Shown in pieces: positions 23,585 through 30,945 of a stretch of DNA of 64,000 nt. Under the pieces are notes generated by a model, which worked only from the letters and a program-made list of their open reading frames with translations, did no database searches and was not told the origin of the DNA. The position numbers were made by a program, and so were the translations under genes. The stretch spans positions 147,257 to 211,256 of the forward strand of contig JBJHCV010000004.1 of the NCBI GenBank assembly GCA_050486225.1, given 5' to 3'. The first letter of the stretch is position 1; each line of letters starts with the position of its first letter. Source of the stretch: JBBDIX01 sp050486225 (GTDB lineage: Bacteria; Actinomycetota; Nitriliruptoria; Nitriliruptorales; Nitriliruptoraceae).

Positions 23585-24313
23585 TCAGGCGGGGATGACC
23601 AGCAGACGCCGGCACTGCGGGCACGTGCTCAACGGCGGGCCGGCGAGCAGGTCGCCGACCTCTGCCATGGGCATCTCCACCCGACACGCCGAACAGGCCT
23701 GTCCCTCGAGCCGTCCGACCGCGACACCGCCGGTGCGCGCCACGACCTGTTCGTAGCGTGCGAGCAGTTCGGCCGGCAGGTCGGCGGCCTGGCGATCGCG
23801 CACGACACCCAGTTCCGCGAGTTCGGCCAGGATCACCGAGGCTGCGGCATCTCGTGCCGCCGTGAGTTCGACGACCCGGGACCGCTCGACCCCGAGCCGT
23901 TCGTCGAGTTCGAGCTGGCGGGTCTCGAGCACGTCGACCTTCTCCAGGATCTCCATCAGGAGTTCCTCGTGCTCGGTGATCCGGCGCTTCGTCGACTCGA
24001 CCTCGGCCTCGACCGACCGCATCTGCCGCTCGTTGCTGATCGTCCCGTCGTAGAGGCGTGACTGCTCGGCGTCGCGCCGCTCGGTGAGGATCTCGACCTC
24101 GCGTTCGAGCTGCCGCTGCTGTGCGCCTGCCCGTTCGAGTTCGACGACGGTGTCGTCGAACTCGGCCGCCAGCGCCGCGATCAGCGACTCGCACGCGTCG
24201 AGTTGCTGCTGCTCCACGAGCCCGTCCAGCAGGTACTGCTGACGACGCACCGCGCTGTCGGTCTGCTGGAGCTCGAGCAGGAGGTCGAGATCCTCGAACG
24301 ACGGCGAGGTCAC
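23585..24313 (-). CDS. Coiled-coil protein with C-terminal C4 zinc ribbon
   Basis: 242 residues. Residues about 10-190 are a long coiled coil (LLLELQQTDSAVRRQQYLL onward). The C-terminus carries CSACRVEMP and CPQCRRLLVIPA, two CxxC knuckles of a zinc ribbon (zf-RING_7/DUF164-type). The family is widespread in actinobacteria, next to Nif3 homologues, and lacks a settled function; nucleic-acid or protein tethering is a guess. It starts 4 bp downstream of the Nif3-family gene and is surely cotranscribed with it. Confidence 0.87.
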   Translation of the reverse strand: MTSPSFEDLDLLLELQQTDSAVRRQQYLLDGLVEQQQLDACESLIAALAAEFDDTVVELERAGAQQRQLEREVEILTERRDAEQSRLYDGTISNERQMRSVEAEVESTKRRITEHEELLMEILEKVDVLETRQLELDERLGVERSRVVELTAARDAAASVILAELAELGVVRDRQAADLPAELLARYEQVVARTGGVAVGRLEGQACSACRVEMPMAEVGDLLAGPPLSTCPQCRRLLVIPA

Positions 24314-24317
24314 GGTG

Positions 24318-25490
24318 TCAGCTCCGAGTGTCGGGCCCGTGCGCGGCCCACGGGTCGGTGAGGGTGCGAGACGCTAGCACCGCGGCCTGCAGGCCCCGCC
24401 TTCGGCCGTCGTCGGCCAGCGCGTCGACCACCCGCGGCATGGCCGCCCACTCCGTCGCGTGATGCCCGGCGTCGATGAGCGCGAGTCCCTGCTGCAGGGC
24501 GTCGAGGGCCACGTGGTGCCGCAGGTCGCCCGTCACGAGCACGTCGGCCCCGGCCGTGATCGCGGCGTCGATCGTGCTGTCTCCTGCACCTCCGACGACC
24601 GCGACGGTTGCGACGGACCGGTCACGGCTCCCGGCGGTCCGCAGGTGTGGAGCCGGCAGGTCGTCGCGGACACGCGCGGCCACAGCTCCCAGCGGCATCG
24701 ATGCGGGCAGACGGCCGAGGAGTCCGATGCCGGGACGTGTCGCCGCGACCAGGGGATACACGTCGTGGGCGATCTCCTCGTACGGGTGTGCGCGGCGCAT
24801 CGCCTCCAGCACGTCGTCGAGGTCCCGGGTCGCCACGACCGTCTCCACCCGGAACTCGTCGACCTGCTCGTCGCGTCCCACCTGACCCACGTACGGGTCG
24901 GCGCCCGGGCCGGGCCGGAAGGTGCCGATGCCCGCCACACGGAACGTGCAGCGCTCGTAGTCACCGATGGCACCTGCCCCTGCCGCGCTCATCGCGTCGA
25001 CGACGGCGTCGAGCGCCCCCGGTGGGACGAACACGACGACCTTCACCGTGGACGTGGAGGCGTCCTGCGTGGTGAGTGGACGCACGTCCTCGAGTCCGAG
25101 CAGGTCGGCGACGGGCTGGCACGTGCCCGTGCCGTCCGCGGCGACGTCGAGGTTCGTGTGCGCCGCGGCGACCGCGACGCCGGACGCCGCCGCCTGCAGG
25201 GCGAGCGCCGCGGCGGGGCTCGCCGGGGTCAGGATCGACACCGGCCGGAACAGCAGCGGGTGATGCGCCACCAGCAGGGTCGGCGGGCCATCGGCAGCCT
25301 CGGCAATCACGGCCGATGTCACGTCGAGGGACACGAGCACGCGCTCCACGGGCCAGTCGGGGTCTCCCACCTGCAGTCCGACGTTGTCCCAGGACTCGGC
25401 CCACGACGGCGGATAACGCGCATGCAGCACGTCGATCCACGTGCCGACCGTGTCGCCTGTCAAACCGGTGTCTCCTGCCTCGTGGGTCAC
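24318..25490 (-). CDS. Nif3-like dinuclear metal centre protein (YbgI family)
   Basis: 390 residues. The N-terminal Nif3 half has WDNVGLQVGD and LLVAHHPLLFRP; the C-terminal half has GDLRHHVALDA and GHHATEW, which supply the metal ligands. Residues about 145-245 form the inserted PII/CutA-like domain seen in longer Nif3 proteins (YERCTFRVAGIGTFRPGPGA). Often annotated as GTP cyclohydrolase I type 2 homologue, but the physiological reaction is not established. It is upstream of and coupled to the zinc-ribbon gene. Confidence 0.92.
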   Translation of the reverse strand: MTHEAGDTGLTGDTVGTWIDVLHARYPPSWAESWDNVGLQVGDPDWPVERVLVSLDVTSAVIAEAADGPPTLLVAHHPLLFRPVSILTPASPAAALALQAAASGVAVAAAHTNLDVAADGTGTCQPVADLLGLEDVRPLTTQDASTSTVKVVVFVPPGALDAVVDAMSAAGAGAIGDYERCTFRVAGIGTFRPGPGADPYVGQVGRDEQVDEFRVETVVATRDLDDVLEAMRRAHPYEEIAHDVYPLVAATRPGIGLLGRLPASMPLGAVAARVRDDLPAPHLRTAGSRDRSVATVAVVGGAGDSTIDAAITAGADVLVTGDLRHHVALDALQQGLALIDAGHHATEWAAMPRVVDALADDGRRRGLQAAVLASRTLTDPWAAHGPDTRS

Positions 25491-25551
25491 CCCGAGCCGG
25501 GCCAGCGTACGCGGAGCGTCGCTAGCATCACCGGTTCGTGCCCGAACGTTC

Positions 25552-25625
25552 GGGCGGGTAGCTCAGTTGGCCAGAGCGCCTCGTTTACACCGAGGAGGCC
25601 GGGGGTTCGAGACCCTCCCCGCCCA
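25552..25625 (+). tRNA. tRNA-Val (anticodon TAC)
   Basis: A 74-nt cloverleaf. The acceptor stem GGGCGGG pairs with CCCGCCC (25618-25624) and the discriminator is A25625. The D arm is GCTC/GAGC, the anticodon stem CCTCG/CGAGG with loop TTTACAC (anticodon 25586-25588 TAC), and the T loop TTCGAGA. CCA is not encoded. A TAGCAT -10-like element lies at 25523-25528. It reads GTA valine codons. Confidence 0.95.
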
Positions 25626-25697
25626 CACACCACCACTCGTCAACCTCGTGGGTCCGTGCGCCGGCAGACACCCGCAGGGGATCCCGTCCGTGCGTGG

Positions 25698-26726
25698 TCA
25701 CGACCTCGGGTCGCGGCCGGTGAAGGCGAGCAGGCGGGTCTGTGCGTCCGTGTCGTCGTCCACGACGACCCTGGGGCCGTAGTGGCCACTGGCTCGAAGC
25801 ACCTCGTCCATCGGCTCCATGCCCGCGAGCATCGCCTCCACCAGGCCCTCGTCGAGGCGCTCGTCGAGACCCACGGCACGTGCCAGGTCCCACGTGTGCA
25901 GGAGCACGTCCCCCGTGACCAGCAGGTCGATCGCCTGCTCGACGGTGAGTTCTCCGGGGGGGCCGGCGTCGAAGCGGCGCGCGGCGACCTCCGGATCGTC
26001 CAGTGCCGCCTGCAGGGTGTCGACGAACGCCGCCCACGCCTCGACGGGATCCTGCCCGGGCGTCCTGTCGGGGAACGGGATGCCGGCCCTGCCGATGACG
26101 GAGGGAACCCAGGTGAGCAGGTGGGACACCACGTCGCGAGCCGTCCACCCCTCGCACGGCGACGGGTTCGACCAGGCAGGTGGCGGGACCTGTTCGACGC
26201 GGTCGGTGAACCGACCGGCAACCCGGCGGAACCGCTCGGCGGGCGTGTCCGCGACGGCGAGCAGGCCGTCGAGCCGGTCGAAGGTGCCCTGCATCCCCGC
26301 CTCCATGCCGGAGTGCACGTGCCCGTCACGGTGCTCCGTGCTGGTGTGACGCACGAGGGTCTGCAGTGTCGTCACGCCGTCGTGCTCGGTGAGGGTCATG
26401 GTGTTGAGGGACTCCGCCTCGGGAAACCCCTCGAACACCTCGGTCGACACGATCCGCTCCGGGTGCACGACCTCGCGGTAGGTGCCGTGCCACGCGAGTT
26501 CGGTGCCCTGCACGTCGCGAGCCACGTAGCGCCACGTACCGCCGGGACGGAGGTCGAGTTCACACGCGACCAGGGGACAGAAGTCGGGTCCCCACCAGCG
26601 CAACAGGTGGCGCGGCGTCGTGAGGGCGTCCCACACGAGCGTGCGAGGCGCCTCGAAGGCGCGGGTGATCAGGATCTCCGTGCTGGACGGCAGCGTCACC
26701 GTGGCCGATCCGTGTCGTGTCGCCAT
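25698..26726 (-). CDS. SRPBCC (AHSA1) domain fused to a DinB/MDMPI-type domain
   Basis: 342 residues. Residues 1 to about 150 are an AHSA1-type START fold (ITRAFEAPRTLVWDALTTP, LLRWWGPDF, ELDLRPGGTWRY, with NTMTLTEHDGVTTL). After a short linker, residues about 160-342 form a TIGR03086/maleylpyruvate-isomerase N-terminal-like domain (SPCEGWTARDVVSHLLTW, and GDVLLHTWDLARAVG with the metal-type His). These domains are usually separate genes that bind small hydrophobic ligands and, in the DinB superfamily, a metal and low-molecular-weight thiol. AGGAG lies 8 nt upstream of ATG 26726. It lies 5 bp downstream of an ArsR repressor gene, a common ArsR-SRPBCC pairing. Ligand unknown. Confidence 0.85.
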   Translation of the reverse strand: MATRHGSATVTLPSSTEILITRAFEAPRTLVWDALTTPRHLLRWWGPDFCPLVACELDLRPGGTWRYVARDVQGTELAWHGTYREVVHPERIVSTEVFEGFPEAESLNTMTLTEHDGVTTLQTLVRHTSTEHRDGHVHSGMEAGMQGTFDRLDGLLAVADTPAERFRRVAGRFTDRVEQVPPPAWSNPSPCEGWTARDVVSHLLTWVPSVIGRAGIPFPDRTPGQDPVEAWAAFVDTLQAALDDPEVAARRFDAGPPGELTVEQAIDLLVTGDVLLHTWDLARAVGLDERLDEGLVEAMLAGMEPMDEVLRASGHYGPRVVVDDDTDAQTRLLAFTGRDPRS

Positions 26727-26731
26727 GCCGA

Positions 26732-27082
26732 TCACTCCTGTCGCGGTGCGTGCGCGTCCGCCTGCATCCGCTGCAGGTGGTCGTCGAGGCGGTCGTGGTG
26801 CTCGTTCACTGCCGTCGTGAGCGCTCCGAGCCAGGTCTGGAGCGGCGCGAGACCCGATCGGTCCACCCGGTAGAGGCGTGCGCGCCCGACACGCCGGCAG
26901 CGCACCAGGTCGACCTCTCGGAGCACGCGGAGGTGCTTCGAGATCAGCGGCTGGGCAAGATCCAGTCCGGCCGCCAGTTCGCTGACGGTCGCCTCGCCCG
27001 TGGCCAGCCGGTCCAGCACCGCGCGGCGCGTCCGGTCGCCGACGGCGTTGAACGCATCCGTGGTCGTTGCAGCTCGTGCCAT
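26732..27082 (-). CDS. ArsR/SmtB-family (SdpR-like) repressor
   Basis: 116 residues from ATG 27080-27082. A winged-helix ArsR fold: DAFNAVGDRTRRAVLDRLAT, then EATVSELAAGLDLAQPLISK and HLRVLREVDLVRCRRVGRAR. There is no CxC metal site; the only Cys is in LVRCRRV. It therefore resembles the metal-independent repressors that pair with SRPBCC/AHSA1 genes. The promoter and operator at 27089-27116 indicate a leaderless mRNA beginning at the ATG and likely autorepression. A TTG two codons upstream (27086-27088) is an alternative start. Confidence 0.9.
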   Translation of the reverse strand: MARAATTTDAFNAVGDRTRRAVLDRLATGEATVSELAAGLDLAQPLISKHLRVLREVDLVRCRRVGRARLYRVDRSGLAPLQTWLGALTTAVNEHHDRLDDHLQRMQADAHAPRQE

Positions 27083-27088
27083 GCCCAA

Positions 27089-27116
27089 ATAGTATGCCCA
27101 TATGGGGATGTGTCAA
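27089..27116 (-). promoter_or_regulatory. Consensus promoter of the arsR-SRPBCC operon (leaderless)
   Basis: Minus strand: perfect -35 TTGACA (27111-27116), 16-nt spacer, -10 TACTAT (27089-27094), then 6 nt (TTGGGC) to the ATG of arsR. Transcription should begin at or next to the A of the start codon, giving a leaderless mRNA. It is the clearest consensus promoter noticed in the window. Confidence 0.75.
27097..27106. promoter_or_regulatory. ArsR operator palindrome
   Basis: CCCATATGGG is a perfect 10-bp palindrome lying entirely in the -35/-10 spacer of the arsR promoter. A repressor bound here would block RNA polymerase directly. The divergent AlkD-like gene (GTG 27144) starts 37 bp away and might be co-regulated. 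Confidence 0.6.
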
Positions 27117-27143
27117 TCGCGACCCACACTCCCGGAGGCACAC

Positions 27144-27848
27144 GTGACCTTCGACGTCGGATCTGCAGAGGAGGTCGTGGCCGCGCTGTTCGCACGGCGC
27201 GACGACGGTGAACTCGCGAAGGTCCGTCGACGCCTGTCCCCCGACGAGGAGGCATTCGGGCTGCGGATGCGCGACCTGTTCGACGTCGCGAAGGCGCACA
27301 CGGACCTCGACCTCTCCGAGGTGGACCGCCTGCTCGACCACGCTGCGTACGAACCTCGGATGGCCGCGCTGTGCATCCTCGACTTCCGGGCTCGCCGACG
27401 ACTCGACGACGGCCAGCGCGAGCGGTTGTACCGGACCTACCTGGACCGCCACGACCGGATCACCACGTGGGACATGGTGGACCGGGCGGCACCGCGCGTC
27501 GTCGGGCGACACCTCGCGGGCCGGTCGGCCCAACCGCTGTTCGACCTGGCGGAGGCGTCGGAACCCCTGCGCCGACGCACCGCGACCACCGCCACGCTGT
27601 ACCACGTCCGGCACGGCAGCGACGCCGACCTCGCCGACGCCCTGTCGGTGGCCGCGCGACTGGCCGCAGATGCCGAACCGGTCGTCCACAACGCAGTCGG
27701 GACCTTCCTGAAGCACGCCGGGAACCGGGATCCCGGGGTGCTCGACCGCTTCCTCGACGAGCACGCCGACTCCATGGCTCGCCCTGCACTGCGGCTCGCC
27801 ATCGCGGGTCTCGACCCTGCGACACGCGCAGGCTGGTTGGCGAGGTGA
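27144..27848 (+). CDS. AlkD-like DNA alkylation repair protein (HEAT-like repeats)
   Basis: 234 residues. The helical pattern and motifs fit AlkC/AlkD glycosylases: YEPRMAALCILDFRAR, then ITTWDMVDRAAPRVVG (the Trp-Asp pair conserved in the AlkD catalytic cleft), SEPLRRRTATTATLYHVRHG, and VHNAVGTFLKHAGNRDPGVL with KHAGN near the DNA-backbone contact. AlkD excises N3/N7-alkylpurines. GTG 27144 has GGAGG exactly 5 nt upstream, favouring it over upstream starts. Divergent from the arsR operon. Confidence 0.8.
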   Translation: MTFDVGSAEEVVAALFARRDDGELAKVRRRLSPDEEAFGLRMRDLFDVAKAHTDLDLSEVDRLLDHAAYEPRMAALCILDFRARRRLDDGQRERLYRTYLDRHDRITTWDMVDRAAPRVVGRHLAGRSAQPLFDLAEASEPLRRRTATTATLYHVRHGSDADLADALSVAARLAADAEPVVHNAVGTFLKHAGNRDPGVLDRFLDEHADSMARPALRLAIAGLDPATRAGWLAR

Positions 27849-27927
27849 CCGCATCGGTGACCCGACCCTGGAACCGCGCACCCACGGACGACGTCCCACC
27901 AGTGCACGTCGAACCAAGGACCGCACC

Positions 27928-28347
27928 GTGAACCCGCAACGCCCACGTTCCCTTCGGACTCTGGCAGCCGCACTGACCGCCGCCGTGCTGGTCGCAGGCT
28001 GTGCCATCTCCGAGCCCGACCCTCTCCCCGACGCCGAGCCCGGCGCTGCGGGGGGCACCACCATGCACGTCCTGACCGTCCCGGAGGCGAAGACGAGCGA
28101 CGACGAGGGGGCACTGTTCGTCGTGGGTCTGCTGATCGACGACGGGTCCGGATGGCGCCTGTGCGAGATGGTGCTCGAGTCGTACCCGCCGCAGTGCGGG
28201 GGCGCGTACCTGACCGTCGAGGGACTCGACGACTCGGCGCTGCCACTCGAGGAGGCGAGCGGCGTGCGCTGGCAGGTCGACGCCACCGTCGTCGGACTGG
28301 TCGACGGGGACGTGCTGACGGTCACCGGCTCGGCCGCGTCGTCGTGA
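27928..28347 (+). CDS. Small secreted lipoprotein
   Basis: 139 residues. A basic N-terminus, hydrophobic stretch and lipobox VLVAGC predict lipidation at about Cys25. The mature part is acidic (SEPDPLPDAEPGAAGG, then TVPEAKTSDDEGALF) with two further Cys in RLCEMVLESYPPQCGG, a possible disulfide. The remainder reads like a compact beta domain, but no family is recognised. GTG 27928 has AAGGA upstream. Confidence 0.75.
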   Translation: MNPQRPRSLRTLAAALTAAVLVAGCAISEPDPLPDAEPGAAGGTTMHVLTVPEAKTSDDEGALFVVGLLIDDGSGWRLCEMVLESYPPQCGGAYLTVEGLDDSALPLEEASGVRWQVDATVVGLVDGDVLTVTGSAASS

Positions 28348-28445
28348 CCCCCGACCGTCCCGACCCGCGCACGACCCCTGACGGCCCGGCCTCGCCCGCC
28401 TGACTCGCGGATCAGCCACCCACCGCACGGATCGAGCCGCACCCT

Positions 28446-28808
28446 GTGGACCATCCCGTCGACACGCCGCTCAGCGCCACCAGCCGATTCCTCGTGGAGA
28501 TCTCGGCGTGGATCCTCGTACCCTGGGCCCTGTGGCAGACATCGGTGATGGCGGCCGTGGCGGCCCTGGTCGTGCTGATCGCCCTGCCGGCGACGTTCAA
28601 CGCACCGGGCGACAAGCGGGTCGACGGTGTCGCGGTGCCCGGTCCCGTGAGGATCGGGATCGAGGCCGTACTGTTCCTCGCTGCGGTGTGGGGTGCCCTG
28701 CGCGTGGTTCCCGGACCACTCGACACCGTCGCGGTGGCAGCACTCGTCGCGGCGCTCCTCACGCAGGTGCGCCGGTGGCGCTGGCTGGCGACCCGCAGCA
28801 CGAGGTGA
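28446..28808 (+). CDS. DUF2568 (YrdB-type) membrane protein
   Basis: 120 residues with four hydrophobic helices. FLVEISAWILVPWALW and ALPATFNAPGDKRVDGVAVPGPVR, the loop conserved in YrdB/DUF2568 proteins, are clear. GTG start at 28446. Function unknown; the family is small, integral-membrane and often near quinone oxidoreductase or regulator genes. It ends 16 bp before the oxidoreductase gene, so cotranscription is likely. Confidence 0.78.
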   Translation: MDHPVDTPLSATSRFLVEISAWILVPWALWQTSVMAAVAALVVLIALPATFNAPGDKRVDGVAVPGPVRIGIEAVLFLAAVWGALRVVPGPLDTVAVAALVAALLTQVRRWRWLATRSTR

Positions 28809-28824
28809 GGAGGGCGATCCGTCC

Positions 28825-29793
28825 GTGAAGGCCCTCGTCCAGCACGCCTACGGCTCGCCCGACCACCTGCGCCTCGAGGAGGTCGAGACGCCCACGCCGC
28901 GCGCCGACGAGGTACTCGTCCGCGTGCGTGCCGCCTCGGTCAACCACGCGGACGTCGCGCTGACCCTCGGCGAACCACTGGTCATGCGGCTTGCCCTCGG
29001 CCTGCGGCGACCACGCGTCCGGATCCGGGGTCGTGACGTCGCCGGCGTCGTCGAGTCGGTGGGCCGCGACGTCACCAGGTTCCGTCCCGGCGACGAGGTC
29101 TTCGCCGAGTCCACCACCGGGACGTTCGCCGAGTACACGCGCGTGCCCGAACGGCGGCTCGCGAGGAAGCCGGAGAACCTGACGTTCGAACAGGCCGCAG
29201 CGGTCCCGCTGGCCGGGGTGACCGCCCTGCAGGCCCTGCGCGACAGGGGCAGTGTCCAACCGGGCCAACGGGTGCTCGTCAACGGGGCGTCTGGTGGAGT
29301 CGGCACGTTCGCGGTCCAGATCGCCAAGGCGCTCGGTGCCGAGGTCACCGGCGTGTGCAGCACCCGCAACGTCGACCTTGTCCGTGCGCTGGGTGCCGAC
29401 CACGTGGTGGACCATCGCCACCACGACGTCACCCGCAGCGACGCGCGTCACGACGTGATCCTCGACAACGTCGGCAACCACTCCCTCGCCTCGCTCGTGT
29501 CCGTCCTGACACCGCAGGGTGTGCTCGTCCTCTCCAACGGCACGGGCGGACGAGTGCTGGGCCCGTTGGGTCGCTACGCGGGGGCGATGGTCCGCTCGCC
29601 GTTCGTCGGCCCTCGCCTCCGTGTCCACGCCGCACGACCCGACGGCGACGACCTCGCCGCGCTCGGCAGGATGATCGAGGCGGGAGAGGTCACCCCGGCC
29701 GTCGAGTCGATCCGACCACTCGACGAGGTGCCGCAGGTGATCTGCGACCTGCTCGAACACCACGCCCGGTCGAAGATCGTGATCACCGTCTGA
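28825..29793 (+). CDS. Zinc-independent MDR (quinone oxidoreductase-like) NADPH oxidoreductase
   Basis: 322 residues. The N-terminal GroES-like domain (VLVRVRAASVNHADVAL, IRGRDVAGVVESVGRDVTRF) lacks the cysteines of zinc alcohol dehydrogenases. The Rossmann motif VLVNGASGGVGTFAVQIAKALGA is intact and contains the AxGGVG signature of NADPH-dependent quinone reductase-like enzymes. Substrate unknown. GTG 28825 follows GAGGAGGG. It converges on the second arsR gene with a hairpin between them. Confidence 0.9.
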   Translation: MKALVQHAYGSPDHLRLEEVETPTPRADEVLVRVRAASVNHADVALTLGEPLVMRLALGLRRPRVRIRGRDVAGVVESVGRDVTRFRPGDEVFAESTTGTFAEYTRVPERRLARKPENLTFEQAAAVPLAGVTALQALRDRGSVQPGQRVLVNGASGGVGTFAVQIAKALGAEVTGVCSTRNVDLVRALGADHVVDHRHHDVTRSDARHDVILDNVGNHSLASLVSVLTPQGVLVLSNGTGGRVLGPLGRYAGAMVRSPFVGPRLRVHAARPDGDDLAALGRMIEAGEVTPAVESIRPLDEVPQVICDLLEHHARSKIVITV

Positions 29794-29797
29794 ACCG

Positions 29798-29830
29798 GCC
29801 CGCGGATCATCGGATCCGTGCGCCGCGGGC
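29798..29830. terminator. Hairpin between convergent genes
   Basis: GCCCGCGG (29798-29805) and CCGCGGGC (29823-29830) are perfect 8-bp arms around a 17-nt loop. It lies between the stops of the MDR gene (29793) and the arsR-2 gene (29835), where a bidirectional terminator is expected. No T-tract. Confidence 0.5.
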
Positions 29831-29834
29831 ACGC

Positions 29835-30215
29835 TCAACCGGCGGTCGCAGCCTGCCCTCGACGCGGGTCCCGGTTCGTGCGTGCACGACGGCCTCGCCG
29901 AACCTCCGTCTCCAGCGCGTCGAGCGGCTGGTCGAACGCCGATCGCGCGACACGCAGGCTCTCGAGCCACGACACCGCGTCGTCGACACCGTCGGCCACG
30001 AGCCGGTACAGCCGGCGTGTCCCGTCGGCGCGGACGCGCACGAGGCCGGCGTCACGCAGCACACGCAGGTGCTGCGACACCGCAGGCTGAGACAGGGGCC
30101 GCGTGACCGAGAGCGCCGTGACGAGCGTGGTCACCGACTGCTCGCCGTCGGACAGCAGTTCGAGGATCCGGCGCCTCGTCGGGTCTCCGAGCGCGTCGAA
30201 CACCGGCCGCTTCAC
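29835..30215 (-). CDS. ArsR-family repressor, second copy
   Basis: 126 residues. VFDALGDPTRRRILELLSDG, then PAVSQHLRVLRDAGLVRVR is the winged helix. No metal-binding cysteines, so this too belongs to the SRPBCC-associated group. GTG 30213-30215 overlaps the stop of the SRPBCC gene by 4 bp. The gene order (SRPBCC first, repressor second) is the reverse of the 26-kb module. The C-terminus is Arg-rich (EVRRGRRARTNRDPRRG). Confidence 0.88.
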   Translation of the reverse strand: MKRPVFDALGDPTRRRILELLSDGEQSVTTLVTALSVTRPLSQPAVSQHLRVLRDAGLVRVRADGTRRLYRLVADGVDDAVSWLESLRVARSAFDQPLDALETEVRRGRRARTNRDPRRGQAATAG

Positions 30216-30850
30216 TCGGTGGGCAGCCCGGTGTAGAAGGCGATGGTTCGTTCGGCGGCCTCCCGGGCCGCGGTCGGCTCGTCTCCGTCCGCCACGGCAG
30301 CGTCGGCCCATCCACTCGCACAGATCCGGACGTACTCGACACCCTGCGGGCCGGTCGTCCACGCCTCGGCCTCCGCGGGGTCGACGGCGGCCTGCGACTC
30401 GAGGTGCAGGCCGAGCGCCATGAACCCGAGGTCCCAACCGACACCGCCGGCACCGGGACCGAACTGGGCCCAGAACGCAGGGTCGACCGGCGCCTCGTGG
30501 GCGAGCTCGAGCGTGGTGTTCGCTCCGGCCGGCGTCAGCGTGACCCGTACCCACGACACCTGCTCCGCGAACTCCCAGGTCGCCTCGATGACCTCCGGCG
30601 GGTCGCACCGCTCCACCGTGCCACCCGCGTTGCCCTCGAACTGGTAGCGGCCACCAACCCGCAGGTCCCCGCTCACCGGAAGGAACCACCGTGGGATGCG
30701 TTGCGGGTTCGTCACCGCGTCCCACAGGTCGGCGCGGTCGGTGGCGTACTCACGGCGCGCCACGACGATCCTCGTCGGGACGCCGCCACGCACGCCGGTG
30801 TGGACCTCACGGGCCGTGAGCCCGGCGGTGGCCGAGGGATCGATCATCAC
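30212..30850 (-). CDS. SRPBCC (AHSA1-type) domain protein
   Basis: 212 residues. VARREYATDRADLWDAVTNP, RIPRWFLPVSGDLRVGGRYQ and LTPAGANTTLELAHE are the AHSA1-type START fold. The C-terminal extension includes WDLGFMALGLHLESQ and GWADAAVADGD. Ligand unknown. GTG 30848-30850 has GGGAGG 7 nt upstream; ATG 30845-30847 is an equal alternative. It is cotranscribed with the ArsR repressor whose gene overlaps its stop. The promoter region holds the ATAAGC-N4-GCTTAT dyad. Confidence 0.85.
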   Translation of the reverse strand: MMIDPSATAGLTAREVHTGVRGGVPTRIVVARREYATDRADLWDAVTNPQRIPRWFLPVSGDLRVGGRYQFEGNAGGTVERCDPPEVIEATWEFAEQVSWVRVTLTPAGANTTLELAHEAPVDPAFWAQFGPGAGGVGWDLGFMALGLHLESQAAVDPAEAEAWTTGPQGVEYVRICASGWADAAVADGDEPTAAREAAERTIAFYTGLPTE

Positions 30851-30889
30851 GGGTGGACCTCCCTGGTCGACTCGGCGGCCAACCGTAAC

Positions 30890-30905
30890 ATAAGCACAGG
30901 CTTAT
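30890..30905. promoter_or_regulatory. Operator dyad of the second ArsR-SRPBCC operon
   Basis: ATAAGC (30890-30895) and GCTTAT (30900-30905) are perfect 6-bp arms with the 4-nt spacer ACAG, 40 bp upstream of the SRPBCC start. On the minus strand a -10-like TATGTT overlaps its downstream arm. This AT-rich dyad stands out from the GC-rich background and suits an ArsR-type repressor site. Confidence 0.6.
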
Positions 30906-30945
30906 TGATAGGTCCTGCGGAGTCCCGGCGGACGGAGGTGGCCGT

